From a bacterium (lineage in GTDB: Bacteria > Actinomycetota > Acidimicrobiia > Spongiisociales > ZC4RG35), in NCBI GenBank assembly GCA_028823995.1, contig JAPPFD010000040.1, positions 62,001 through 126,000 of the forward strand: a DNA stretch of 64,000 nucleotides. Reading direction: 5' to 3'. Under the pieces are notes generated by a model. It was not told the DNA's origin and made no database searches. It saw only the letters and a program-made list of their open reading frames with translations. Position numbers and translations under genes: made by a program. Positions within the stretch are counted from its first letter, which is position 1. The number at the start of each line of letters is the position of its first letter. This document shows, one piece after another, positions 50,672 through 58,278 of the stretch.

Positions 50672-51079
50672 TCACCCATCAGTTGTGATGTTCACGACCT
50701 GTCCTGTGTGTCTGTCTACAACGGCCCTGTCGCCCAGCGGCAGTAGAAGGCGTACTACAACGTGATCCTGGCAATCATCACCACCTCGGGACGGTGTCCA
50801 ATAGGCGACTACCTTGACTCGTATCTCGTCCATTGTCTCCCGCACCGTAGCTCGCGGTGCCCCGTTGCATGACGAAACGCCAAGGGAGAGCCTCTGCGGG
50901 GTAACCAAGGACCCTCCATTGATCTCTACCTCGCTCCTCCAGGCACCCCCACCAAGGTGATGCCAAACCATGAAACACGCTACAAAGACCAACAGCGCCG
51001 TAATCACAACCGCGTGCACAATGGGCCACCAACGACGGGTCACGAATCCCTCCGGTCCGGAACCATCCGTTTTAGACAT
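50672..51079 (-). CDS. Small hypothetical membrane-anchored protein
   Basis: A 135-residue protein I do not recognise. One membrane helix lies at about 20-41 (IVHAVVITALLVFVACFMVWHHL), with RRWW before it. The rest would be outside: a beta-rich domain with two Cys (SSCNGAP, DDCQDH) that could pair, ending VVDRHTGQVVNITTDG. It lies alone on the minus strand, 40 bp after the RibD-like gene, and may share its transcript. Confidence 0.6.
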   Translation of the reverse strand: MSKTDGSGPEGFVTRRWWPIVHAVVITALLVFVACFMVWHHLGGGAWRSEVEINGGSLVTPQRLSLGVSSCNGAPRATVRETMDEIRVKVVAYWTPSRGGDDCQDHVVVRLLLPLGDRAVVDRHTGQVVNITTDG

Positions 51080-51118
51080 TGAAGAGCCGGATGCAGTGAA
51101 AGTCGTATCGCCGCTGTG

Positions 51119-52009
51119 CTAATCGGGGTATGTGGCCCGATAGCGCATGTACAAGTAGTCCCCGGCTTTGCGAACCGAGGCGATCTTCATTCTCGGTATG
51201 TCGTCGGGGAGCCAACCGGTTCCCTCCACCAGGCTGGGCCGTGGATTGCCGGGATTCTCTCCCACCACCAGCGGGGACCGGGTGATGAAAGGCTCATGCA
51301 TGATGCCGGCTTTGAGGAATGCCCCGTACAGGGTGGCGCCTCCCTCGCACAGCAGGAACTCGACACCGTAATCCCCGGCCATGATGCGGGCGTAGCGCTC
51401 CAGGTTTACCCCGCTGCTTCCAAACTCAAGGATGTCAACCTTGCCGGCCGGCCGGACCGTGGCGCGGATCTTCCGGGCGCCGGCCCGGGTGGTGGCGACC
51501 ACCACGTGGGCGTCTTCCATCGAGAAGACTCTGGCCTCAGGTGGAAGGTTGCCCTCGAGGGTCATATAGGAAATGATGGGTAGTTCCGAGCGGTTCTCGT
51601 GTCGGCGGAGGGCGGCGAAGGCGTCCTTGTCTCCGGGATAGATGTCTTCGGATGTGTTGACATGGCTGGGTTCGGCTCGGAGGGTCCCCTCGCCTATCAC
51701 CACGGCGTCGGTCCGGGCCCGGAGCAATCCCATCAGCCACACGTCGTTGTCATTGAACCCCGAGATCGGGCCTCCACCCCGGTGGTCGGGATGGTTGAAA
51801 GCCACTCGGCCGTCATGAGAGGTCACGAAATTGGCGGCCAGCAAGGGCATGCCCCTGACGGGAGGCCTGAATCGCAGGGGACCGCCGTACACCGCCGCGA
51901 AGTCGGGGTGCAGTTCCAGTCCTTCGCCGTCGGAGGCGGTTTCATCATCGAACAACGTCTCGAACCGGAGAGCCGGTCCGCGGACCGAGATGGAGGTGTC
52001 TTGTGTCAT
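51119..52009 (-). CDS. RibD C-terminal-domain (dihydrofolate-reductase-fold) reductase
   Basis: A 296-residue protein with the RibD_C/pyrimidine reductase fold. The core has PLLAANFVTSHDGRVAF, DVWLMGLLRARTDAVVIGEGTLRAEPS and a C-terminal EFLLCEGGATLYGAFLKAGIMHEPFITRSPLVVGENPG, matching NADPH-dependent reductases such as the riboflavin-pathway reductase. No deaminase domain is attached and no riboflavin gene is near, so it may act on another substrate. It is divergent from the M24 gene (117 bp between starts). Confidence 0.85.
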   Translation of the reverse strand: MTQDTSISVRGPALRFETLFDDETASDGEGLELHPDFAAVYGGPLRFRPPVRGMPLLAANFVTSHDGRVAFNHPDHRGGGPISGFNDNDVWLMGLLRARTDAVVIGEGTLRAEPSHVNTSEDIYPGDKDAFAALRRHENRSELPIISYMTLEGNLPPEARVFSMEDAHVVVATTRAGARKIRATVRPAGKVDILEFGSSGVNLERYARIMAGDYGVEFLLCEGGATLYGAFLKAGIMHEPFITRSPLVVGENPGNPRPSLVEGTGWLPDDIPRMKIASVRKAGDYLYMRYRATYPD

Positions 52010-52126
52010 TCTTCTAGACCGGTTGCTGGGGATTGTCTACCGTGAGATAACGATACCGGATCTACCGAGGGGCCTAGTCGGGCGCCGGTTGGTACGATTT
52101 CTTCGACCACCCCGGAGGATCCCAGG

Positions 52127-53242
52127 ATGAGAGAACAGGTCATCGCCCGCCTTCGCCCGGCCTTGGAGGACCAAGGCTGGGATGGGCTGGTGGTCTCTTC
52201 GCCCGAGAACTTCGCCTATCTGTCCGGGTTCGTGGTTCCCTCCCACCCGATCATGCGGTGGCGCCACGCGGCGGTCGTGTTTCCGGCGGGCGGTGATCCG
52301 GCAGTTATGTGTGTGGGGGTGGAAGAGGCCATGGTTCGCCAGAGGACCGGAGCCGCCGAGGTGGCGGTGTGGGACGAGTTCGGTGACGATCCGATGGCCT
52401 GCCTGGCCGGGTTGTTGGAGCGTCTGGGTCTTAGCCGGGGTCGGCTGGGCGTGGAATTGGGATACCTGCCGGCGGCGGACTTCGCCCGCCTCCAGGAAGC
52501 AGCGCCCGGGGTGGAATGGGTGGCCGCCGACGGGTGGGTGGGGAGGCAACGGCAGGTCAAGACCCCGGAAGAACTGGAATTCCTGGCCCGCCTGTCCCGT
52601 ATCTCTGACGCTTCAATCGGAGCGGCGCTCGGGGCGGTGAAGGCGGGGGACACCGAGATGGAGATCGCGGCTGCACTGACCAACGGCATCTACCGGGGAG
52701 GCGCCGAGGACTTCAAGCTGATGATCGTTGCCACCGGTCCCCGGAGCCAACTGGCCAATGTGGGCCCCACCGAAAGGGTCCTTCAGGAGGGGGATGTCTG
52801 CAGGGTCGAGATCTTCGCGGTGGCGGAGGGGTACCACGCCGGGGTGTGCCGCACGGCCGTCGTGGGGTCGCCGCCGCCGGAAGCGGTCAGGATCTGGGCC
52901 AATCTGGTGGAGTGCCGCGATGTCCTGCTGGACGCCATCCGCCCGGGAGTCTCCAGCCGGTCGGTGTGGGATCGGTTCGAAGCCGTGTGCGGCCCCCTGG
53001 GTTTGCCGCTCTTCTCTTTCGTGGGTCACGGGATCGGCTTATCCCTGCACGAGCACCCCTACCTGAGCCCCCGCCATGACCAGGTGCTCGAAGAGGGAAT
53101 GGTGTTCGGTGTGGAACCCCTCATCTACGACACCGGCCACAACTTCGGCCTGCAACTCAAGGACATGGTGGAAGTGACCGGCGAAGGAGCAAGGCTCCTA
53201 TCGGATGTGAACCACAACCGGGAATTGATCACCGTCGGATGA
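52127..53242 (+). CDS. M24 peptidase-fold protein, creatinase/ectoine-hydrolase-like (metal ligands lost)
   Basis: A 371-residue protein with a creatinase-type N-terminal domain (about 1-140) and a pita-bread M24 domain (about 150-371). In metal-dependent M24 peptidases five residues bind two metals: Asp, Asp, His, Glu, Glu. Here the equivalent positions read Glu228 (RVEIFAV), Gly239 (GYHAGVCRT), His301 (FVGHGIGLSLHEHP), Glu330 (FGVEPLIY) and Lys345 (LQLKDMVEV). Only His and one Glu are unchanged, so a two-metal centre is unlikely. Creatinase and ectoine hydrolase are metal-free M24 proteins that open C-N bonds in small molecules, so a small-molecule hydrolase is the better guess. The genes around it fit nitrogen-compound catabolism. 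Confidence 0.82.
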   Translation: MREQVIARLRPALEDQGWDGLVVSSPENFAYLSGFVVPSHPIMRWRHAAVVFPAGGDPAVMCVGVEEAMVRQRTGAAEVAVWDEFGDDPMACLAGLLERLGLSRGRLGVELGYLPAADFARLQEAAPGVEWVAADGWVGRQRQVKTPEELEFLARLSRISDASIGAALGAVKAGDTEMEIAAALTNGIYRGGAEDFKLMIVATGPRSQLANVGPTERVLQEGDVCRVEIFAVAEGYHAGVCRTAVVGSPPPEAVRIWANLVECRDVLLDAIRPGVSSRSVWDRFEAVCGPLGLPLFSFVGHGIGLSLHEHPYLSPRHDQVLEEGMVFGVEPLIYDTGHNFGLQLKDMVEVTGEGARLLSDVNHNRELITVG

Positions 53243-53294
53243 GTCGCGGGTTTACCCGGGTCGGACCGGAAGGGAGGTCAGTCGTCGTCCGCGT

Positions 53295-53891
53295 CTATCC
53301 GGAGAAGAACCTCGGCAATGTGCGCTCAACTTTGGCCAGGAATCTGGCCCGCTTGCGCGGCGAGTCCTTGTTCATGTTGTTGAGGTCCAGCCACTTGGTG
53401 CGGGCGCCCCTGGCGAACATGACCCGATGGCCACGTTTCAGCACCTTCCTGGCGGGGTTGCCTACCGCTTTTACGTACCACCACGGTGATCCGGTGGTGG
53501 TGACTGCCGCCACCCTGCGGATGCCCAGTATCCCCGGGATGATGGGCCCTCCGTCTTCTCTGAGCCCGAAGGCCACGCCGGGGATCCACACCCGCTGGAG
53601 CCACCCGGTGAGGATGGCTGGGAACCCGAAACTCCAGGTGGGGAAGACCAGGAGCAGGCCTTCGGCCGCGCGGAGCTGCTCCACGTAGGGTCGGACATTG
53701 GCGACGTTGAGTTCCAGGTCGTGATAGTCGATGCGCTCCTGGGCGGATAGGGCCGGCTCGAAGTCCTCGGCGTAGAGATCCAGGAGGTCGATGTCGTGCC
53801 CCGAGATTTGCAGGGCGCTTACGGCCCGGTCTTTGAGGGCCGCCGAATAGCTGTCGGCCAGAGGATGAGCCCACACCACCAGTATTCTCAT
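53295..53891 (-). CDS. NAD(P)H dehydrogenase (quinone)-like flavoprotein
   Basis: A 198-residue flavodoxin-fold protein of the KefF/MdaB/NQO group. It starts MRILVVWAHPLADSYSAALKDRAVSAL (FMN/FAD phosphate loop), then has EGLLLVFPTWSFGFPAILTGWLQRVWIPGVAF and TTTGSPWWYVKAVGN. It would reduce a quinone or similar acceptor with NAD(P)H. The ATG at 53891 has AAGGAG with a six-base gap, so it is preferred to the ORF-track start 27 bp upstream. It is the last minus-strand gene of the divergent cluster, 76 bp after the hydantoinase-like gene. Confidence 0.88.
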   Translation of the reverse strand: MRILVVWAHPLADSYSAALKDRAVSALQISGHDIDLLDLYAEDFEPALSAQERIDYHDLELNVANVRPYVEQLRAAEGLLLVFPTWSFGFPAILTGWLQRVWIPGVAFGLREDGGPIIPGILGIRRVAAVTTTGSPWWYVKAVGNPARKVLKRGHRVMFARGARTKWLDLNNMNKDSPRKRARFLAKVERTLPRFFSG

Positions 53892-53967
53892 CGGTCGCTC
53901 CTTGTTCCTGAGTGGCAATTGATCACTGACATGCTATTTCCCTGACGGCTGTTCACCACAACCGCGA

Positions 53968-55314
53968 TCAGTCGGGTCGGGTCACACACAGCCCGTGGCC
54001 CAGTGAATCGGGATCCACCTCTCCGTTCTCGAAGACAACCCTCCCGCGGCTGACGGTCATGACCGGCCATCCCCGCAACTCCATGCCCTCGTAAATGCAG
54101 GTCCCGTTGCCGGTGTGACGGACGGTGTCCGCCCGGTCGGGGTCGACCAGCACCAGGTCGGCGTCGGCGCCGGGGACCATCGCCCCCTTGCGCGGGTAGA
54201 GGCCGAAGCGGCGCGCCGGGCCGTAGGAATTCATTCTGACGAGGTCGGAGAGGGATAGCCCCCGGCGGTGCACTCCGTGCTCCATCAGCAGCGCCAGCTC
54301 CCATGGGAATGAGACGATGCCGGGTTTCTCCTCCCACAGGTCCTCGCCCTTCTTGGGGAAGAAGGGAACATGGTCCGACCCGATCGAGCCCACCTGGCCG
54401 GCCAACATCCCCTCCCAGAGGCCCTCCTGCTGCTCGGCGTCACGCAGGGGAGGAGAGATCTTGGCTCGCATGTCCAGATCGGGGTCGTAGGCGGTGCGCA
54501 CCAGGTAGTGGGGACAGGTCTCGATGGTGACGTCCACTCCTCTGGCGCGGGCCTGGGCGGCCAGTTTGGGTCCGGCCGCCACGCTGGTGTGCACCACGTA
54601 CAGCGGACATCCGGTGAGTTCGGCCAGAAAGATCATCCGGGCGATGGTCTCCTCCTCGCAGAATGCGGGCCGGGACTCTGAGTAGGCGCCGAGGTCCTGG
54701 CGCCCGGTGGCCTGGATCGATCTCTTTATCCACCGGGCGATCTCGGTGTTCTCGCAGTGAACGGAGATCACTCCCTTGGGGAGACGGCGGATCTTGGTCA
54801 TGGCGGTGTACACCCAGCCGTCGTTGGCGGGCACTATTCCGATCGGGTTCTCCTGTTCGTATCCGAAGTAGCACTTGAAGGACTGCACCCCGGTCTCGGT
54901 GGCGATGCGGGGGATCTCGGCGATATGCTCGGGGCGCTGGATACCGAAGTGGAACCCGAAGTCGATGCGGGCCACCGCCTCTCCCCGTCGCCGGCGGTCC
55001 CGGTAGAAGGGTATGTACGAGGGTTCGAGGTTCCTTATGTACAGGAGGACGGTGGTGATGCCACCCCGGGCGGCAGCCGCAGTCTCGGTGTCCATGTCCT
55101 GGTCGTAGGGATAGTTGACTCCCAGGTGGCAATGGGGGTCGATCACCCCTGGCATCAGGGCCAGCCCTTCGGCGTCGATCACCCTCCGGCCGTGCGGCAA
55201 CTCCCCGTTCTTGCCCACAGCCGAGACCTTCTCTCCCATGACGGACACACCTCCATGGAATTCTCCGTTGTGAGTCACCACCCGGGCGTTCCGGATCACC
55301 AGGTCAGCCTTCAT
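53968..55314 (-). CDS. Dihydropyrimidinase/hydantoinase/dihydroorotase-like amidohydrolase
   Basis: A 448-residue cyclic amidohydrolase that would open a cyclic amide or imide ring. Binuclear metal-site residues are seen in MPGVIDPHCHLGV (HxH), QSFKCYFGY (Lys to be carboxylated), VISVHCENTE (His), YVVHTSVAAG (His) and SIGSDHVPF (Asp). ETCPHYL and PPLRDAEQQEGLWEG are typical of the hydantoinase/allantoinase branch. The substrate is not fixed. The start is ATG 55314, which overlaps the preceding gene's stop (ATGA), with GGAAGGA upstream. It lies with DpaA-like and flavoprotein genes in one operon. Confidence 0.9.
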   Translation of the reverse strand: MKADLVIRNARVVTHNGEFHGGVSVMGEKVSAVGKNGELPHGRRVIDAEGLALMPGVIDPHCHLGVNYPYDQDMDTETAAAARGGITTVLLYIRNLEPSYIPFYRDRRRRGEAVARIDFGFHFGIQRPEHIAEIPRIATETGVQSFKCYFGYEQENPIGIVPANDGWVYTAMTKIRRLPKGVISVHCENTEIARWIKRSIQATGRQDLGAYSESRPAFCEEETIARMIFLAELTGCPLYVVHTSVAAGPKLAAQARARGVDVTIETCPHYLVRTAYDPDLDMRAKISPPLRDAEQQEGLWEGMLAGQVGSIGSDHVPFFPKKGEDLWEEKPGIVSFPWELALLMEHGVHRRGLSLSDLVRMNSYGPARRFGLYPRKGAMVPGADADLVLVDPDRADTVRHTGNGTCIYEGMELRGWPVMTVSRGRVVFENGEVDPDSLGHGLCVTRPD

Positions 55315-56204
55315 GTCATTCCTTCCATCCGTTCGATCCTCTTGCGTATCCCGTCCCATTGTGATGCGCCCGCCGTAACCGGCGCCCGGGCGCCCAGGCC
55401 CCTGGCCCAGGAGGTTATGTGACCCAACTCGGTGGCTTTCTGCAGGTCAATGCCCCCCGGTGGCGCCGCCAGGTCAATGACCAGGCTCCCGGTCGGCAGG
55501 GCCTCCAGCACCTCCTCTCCCACGACCTGGACGGGGACCGTGGACAGCAGCATGTCCAGGCGGTGGGCATGCTGTCGAAGCTGATCGAGGGGCACCGCCG
55601 TGGCTCCGGCCACCTCCGCCTCGGCCCGCTGGACAGGGTTGCGGGCCGCCACCAGGACCTCGGCGCCCAGCAGCACCAGGGTGCGGGTGAGAAGGGAGCC
55701 GACGGTCCCCTGGCCTACCACTCCTATCGCCGAGCCGTGAATAGTGATCTCGGTCAACTCGATGATTCTCTGCAGGGCGCCCTCCACGATGGTGGGGCCG
55801 CGGCGCAGCATCAGTTCCCGGTCCTGCTCATACTCCACGATGCCCACCCCGGCCGCCTGTGCCGCCGCCCGGAGGCGGTGGTCGGCGGTCCCCAGTATGA
55901 GGTGGGCCCCGGCGGCCATCCTTCCCAACGTCTCCCGGTCGATGACGATGGGCCGGGGGGCATGGGGTGCGTAGAGAGATCCGTCCTCCGCCATGCCGGG
56001 GATGGGCAGCAGACCGTAGTGGGCGTCCCGCAACGCCTCGTCGGAGTCGCGACAAAGCCTCACTCCGGCGATCCCTTCCTCGGGCCAGGGGAACCCGTAG
56101 GCGCGCACCACCGCTCCCGCGGCCGCCGCCTGACGGGCTATCTCTCGCTCGCGGTGGTCGCCTCCCACCACCGCGATCACCCTCTCACTCCAGGGAACTG
56201 TCAC
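55311..56204 (-). CDS. Dipicolinate synthase subunit A (DpaA/SpoVFA)-like dehydrogenase
   Basis: The 297-residue protein matches the DpaA/SpoVFA pattern along its whole length. The N-terminal domain has VIAVVGGDHREREIARQAAAAGAVVRAYGF. A junction follows, GPTIVEGALQRIIELTEITIHGSAIGVVGQGTVGSLLTRTLVLLGAEVLVAARNP, and the end reads LVIDLAAPPGGIDLQKATELGHITSWARGLGARAPVTAG. In sporulating Firmicutes DpaA works with flavoprotein DpaB to oxidise a dihydrodipicolinate precursor to dipicolinate. Here no dpaB, dapA or sporulation gene is seen and the host style is actinobacterial. It probably oxidises or reduces another cyclic imino acid (inference). It overlaps the hydantoinase-like gene by 4 bp and follows the double flavoprotein by 9 bp. 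Confidence 0.85.
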   Translation of the reverse strand: MTVPWSERVIAVVGGDHREREIARQAAAAGAVVRAYGFPWPEEGIAGVRLCRDSDEALRDAHYGLLPIPGMAEDGSLYAPHAPRPIVIDRETLGRMAAGAHLILGTADHRLRAAAQAAGVGIVEYEQDRELMLRRGPTIVEGALQRIIELTEITIHGSAIGVVGQGTVGSLLTRTLVLLGAEVLVAARNPVQRAEAEVAGATAVPLDQLRQHAHRLDMLLSTVPVQVVGEEVLEALPTGSLVIDLAAPPGGIDLQKATELGHITSWARGLGARAPVTAGASQWDGIRKRIERMEGMT

Positions 56205-56213
56205 CTAAGGCCT

Positions 56214-57884
56214 CTACCAGTATTCCTCGTAGTGGACGTTTGCCTTCACGCCCTGTTGGGGAAGCGTAAACCCACGCTCGGCCAGGAGTTCGGCTACTCC
56301 GAGCGTCTCTCCGAAGACCGGGCGGCCGTCCACCCATTGAGGCACCCCAATCATTGCCGGGTTCCCGCACATGAAGACCTGCAGGCGGGAGGGGTCGAGT
56401 TCCAGGTCGGTTTCCGAGGTCAGAAGGTCATCTCCGATGAGTTGCTGGATGCGCATCCTCAAAGCGCCATGGGCGTCCTGGCGGGTGACCAGGGGCAGGT
56501 AGCGATAGTTGGGAAAGCGTTCTTCCAGGGCCCGGTGGCGAGCCACGTATCCCAGGTCGGCGGCGTAGCGGCACGACACGACCGACACCACCCGTCCCTG
56601 ATGTCCTTTGCGAAACAGTTCCACCACCATGGCGTTGTGGGGCGCCTCCCCCGTCCCGGTGGCGAGGAAGAGCACATCGGAGAAGGGATCGGTCACCGTG
56701 GACAGGGTGTAGCGGCCGGCCATCCGGGGACCAAGATAGATCCGATCCCCCTCGTGCTTGAGGGCCAGCCGCGGCGTCAGGGCCGGCAGGCGGTCGACAG
56801 TGGGAGGGACCAGCACGACGTAGAACTCGAGGGACCCTTCGTAGGCGGGATCGGTGAGGTACCCCCGGGCGTCGAAGATCCGGGATGAGATGGAATAGGA
56901 CCTTCTCACCATCCGCTCCGCCCCTGCCAGGCGGTCCTCGGCCCCATCCGCTCTCGGTTCCCAATAGCCCAGGCCGAGAGTGGCGTACTGCCCCGGCACC
57001 AGGGGCGAGTCGCGCTGGTCGGGCCGTACCCTGACTATCCACAGGTCGGGATTCACCCGGCGGAACCAGGTTATGGTGGCGTTGTAGTAACGACTCTCCA
57101 GGTCGAAGAGGTGCCCGGCCTGGACCGCGGTGACGGACGGGACGGCAGGCGGCAGGGAGGGAAAGTGCCGGGATCGCATGCTCTCCCAGGCTTGATCGGC
57201 GGGGACGGTGACCACTCCCTCCAGTTGCTCGTCGGCGCCCTGTTGGTGGAGAAGCAGATGAATGGGGAGAGCGCCTCTCTCCACCTCTATGCCCGAATGG
57301 TCGAGCACATGAGAAGCCGAGGAGTCGGGTTCGGAGAGGAGGACGTTGTCGAACTGGAGGTCTGGCGTTTGACGACTGTCGAAGGCCACCATCGGATAAC
57401 CGTGCAGGTCATAGACCCGGGTGGGGCGGGCCCTCCAGAAGACCGTGATCTGGCGTTGGGCCTCCAGGCGCCGGACCATGCGCCTGGCCAGGAAGGACAT
57501 CTTGCCGAACTCGGTGTGATGGATGCACAGGACCACCTTGGCTCCCTGCGTCAGGAGATCGAAGGTCCACTCCACCGGCTCGTCGCCCTCGCCGATCACA
57601 ACCACGTCCCCGGGAGGCCCCTCTATCTGGTCGGGATGCGAGTGGGCCCGGTAAGAGACCGAGGGATCAACCGAGATTCGGGGGGAACGTTGCTTGAGCG
57701 GTGGATAGGCCAATGCCAACACCACCGACCGAGCGGCGACCGGGCCGGTGGAGGTCTCCACTACCAGCAGGGGTCCCGGAGCCTGCCGAACCCTGCGGGC
57801 GACAGTCTCGTAGCGCACCGTAACCCCCGGCGCCTCGAAACGACTGGGATAGACCTGGGGATCGGAAGGCGAGAGCACCAGCAC
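56214..57884 (-). CDS. Two-module flavoprotein: TrxR-like FAD domain fused to ferredoxin-NADP reductase domain
   Basis: This 556-residue ORF (or longer) joins two flavin modules. The C-terminal half (about 270-556) is a ferredoxin-NADP reductase: FAD motif RRSYSISSR, GPRMAGRYTL, NADP part LFLATGTGEAPHNAMVVEL, VFMCGNPAMI, aromatic end YEEYW. The N-terminal half has a second dinucleotide fold with GDVVVIGEGDEPVEWTFDLL as its NAD(P) site. The first ATG/GTG/TTG is GTG 57884, but in-frame codons upstream read FVWEIVVIGDRLAGLSLASEAAAGGLE, the missing first FAD motif. The frame runs back to a TAG near 58045 without a usual start codon; an ATC or CTG is possible. It probably delivers electrons for the cluster's oxidoreductases. 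Confidence 0.8.
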   Translation of the reverse strand: MLVLSPSDPQVYPSRFEAPGVTVRYETVARRVRQAPGPLLVVETSTGPVAARSVVLALAYPPLKQRSPRISVDPSVSYRAHSHPDQIEGPPGDVVVIGEGDEPVEWTFDLLTQGAKVVLCIHHTEFGKMSFLARRMVRRLEAQRQITVFWRARPTRVYDLHGYPMVAFDSRQTPDLQFDNVLLSEPDSSASHVLDHSGIEVERGALPIHLLLHQQGADEQLEGVVTVPADQAWESMRSRHFPSLPPAVPSVTAVQAGHLFDLESRYYNATITWFRRVNPDLWIVRVRPDQRDSPLVPGQYATLGLGYWEPRADGAEDRLAGAERMVRRSYSISSRIFDARGYLTDPAYEGSLEFYVVLVPPTVDRLPALTPRLALKHEGDRIYLGPRMAGRYTLSTVTDPFSDVLFLATGTGEAPHNAMVVELFRKGHQGRVVSVVSCRYAADLGYVARHRALEERFPNYRYLPLVTRQDAHGALRMRIQQLIGDDLLTSETDLELDPSRLQVFMCGNPAMIGVPQWVDGRPVFGETLGVAELLAERGFTLPQQGVKANVHYEEYW

Positions 57885-58045
57885 CCGTTCCAGGCCACCG
57901 GCGGCGGCTTCCGACGCCAGTGACAGGCCGGCCAGGCGGTCACCTATGACTACGATCTCCCAGACGAAGGAGGGCTGCGGGGTGTCGGACGTGTCTGTTG
58001 GGACGATGCTGTAAAGGCTATCGGGATCTGCTGTGAGGTGTTCGG

Positions 58046-58057
58046 CCTAAATTTAGG
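58046..58057. promoter_or_regulatory. 12-bp palindrome in the divergent promoter region
   Basis: CCTAAATTTAGG is a perfect palindrome in A/T-rich surroundings. It is centred 32 bp ahead of the tautomerase start codon and at the 5' end of the open frame of the divergent flavoprotein. Its symmetry and place fit an operator controlling both arms of the cluster. No matching regulator is encoded in the window. Confidence 0.5.
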
Positions 58058-58083
58058 TGCGAAGGCCCGAAAGGAGCAGTGTC

Positions 58084-58278
58084 GTGCCGGTCGTCACCGT
58101 GGAGATGTGGGAAGGAAGGACCGTCGAGCAGAAGCGTCGGCTGGTCAAGGCCATTACCGAGGCAATGGTGGAACACGCCGATGCCCGACCCGACGCCCTG
58201 CATGTGATCATCCACGACGTTCCACGGGAGAGTTGGGGATTGGCCGGGGTTCTCGGTCCGGACCGCACCGACGTATGA
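58084..58278 (+). CDS. 4-oxalocrotonate tautomerase family protein
   Basis: A 64-residue tautomerase, (M)PVVTVEMWEGRTVEQKRRLVKAITEAMVEHADA. After Met removal the N-terminal Pro is the catalytic base, and Arg11 (EGRT) is kept. The usual Arg39 (SVRVII) is His here (ALHVII) and the Phe50 position is Trp (SWGLAG). It would shift enol/keto double bonds of a dicarbonyl or dienol intermediate. The GTG start with AAGGAG upstream places Pro at position 2. The ORF-track start 27 bp earlier would bury it. It overlaps the next gene as ATGA. Confidence 0.9.
   Translation: MPVVTVEMWEGRTVEQKRRLVKAITEAMVEHADARPDALHVIIHDVPRESWGLAGVLGPDRTDV

Noticed and set aside
55311-56204. Evidence that the host forms endospores
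   Set aside because: DpaA-like sequence alone is not enough; no dpaB or sporulation gene is present and the rest of the window has an actinobacterial style.
55419-56888. 489-residue plus-strand ORF
   Set aside because: It is antisense to the DpaA-like and flavoprotein genes and is low-complexity Gly/His/Gln/Arg sequence with no motif.
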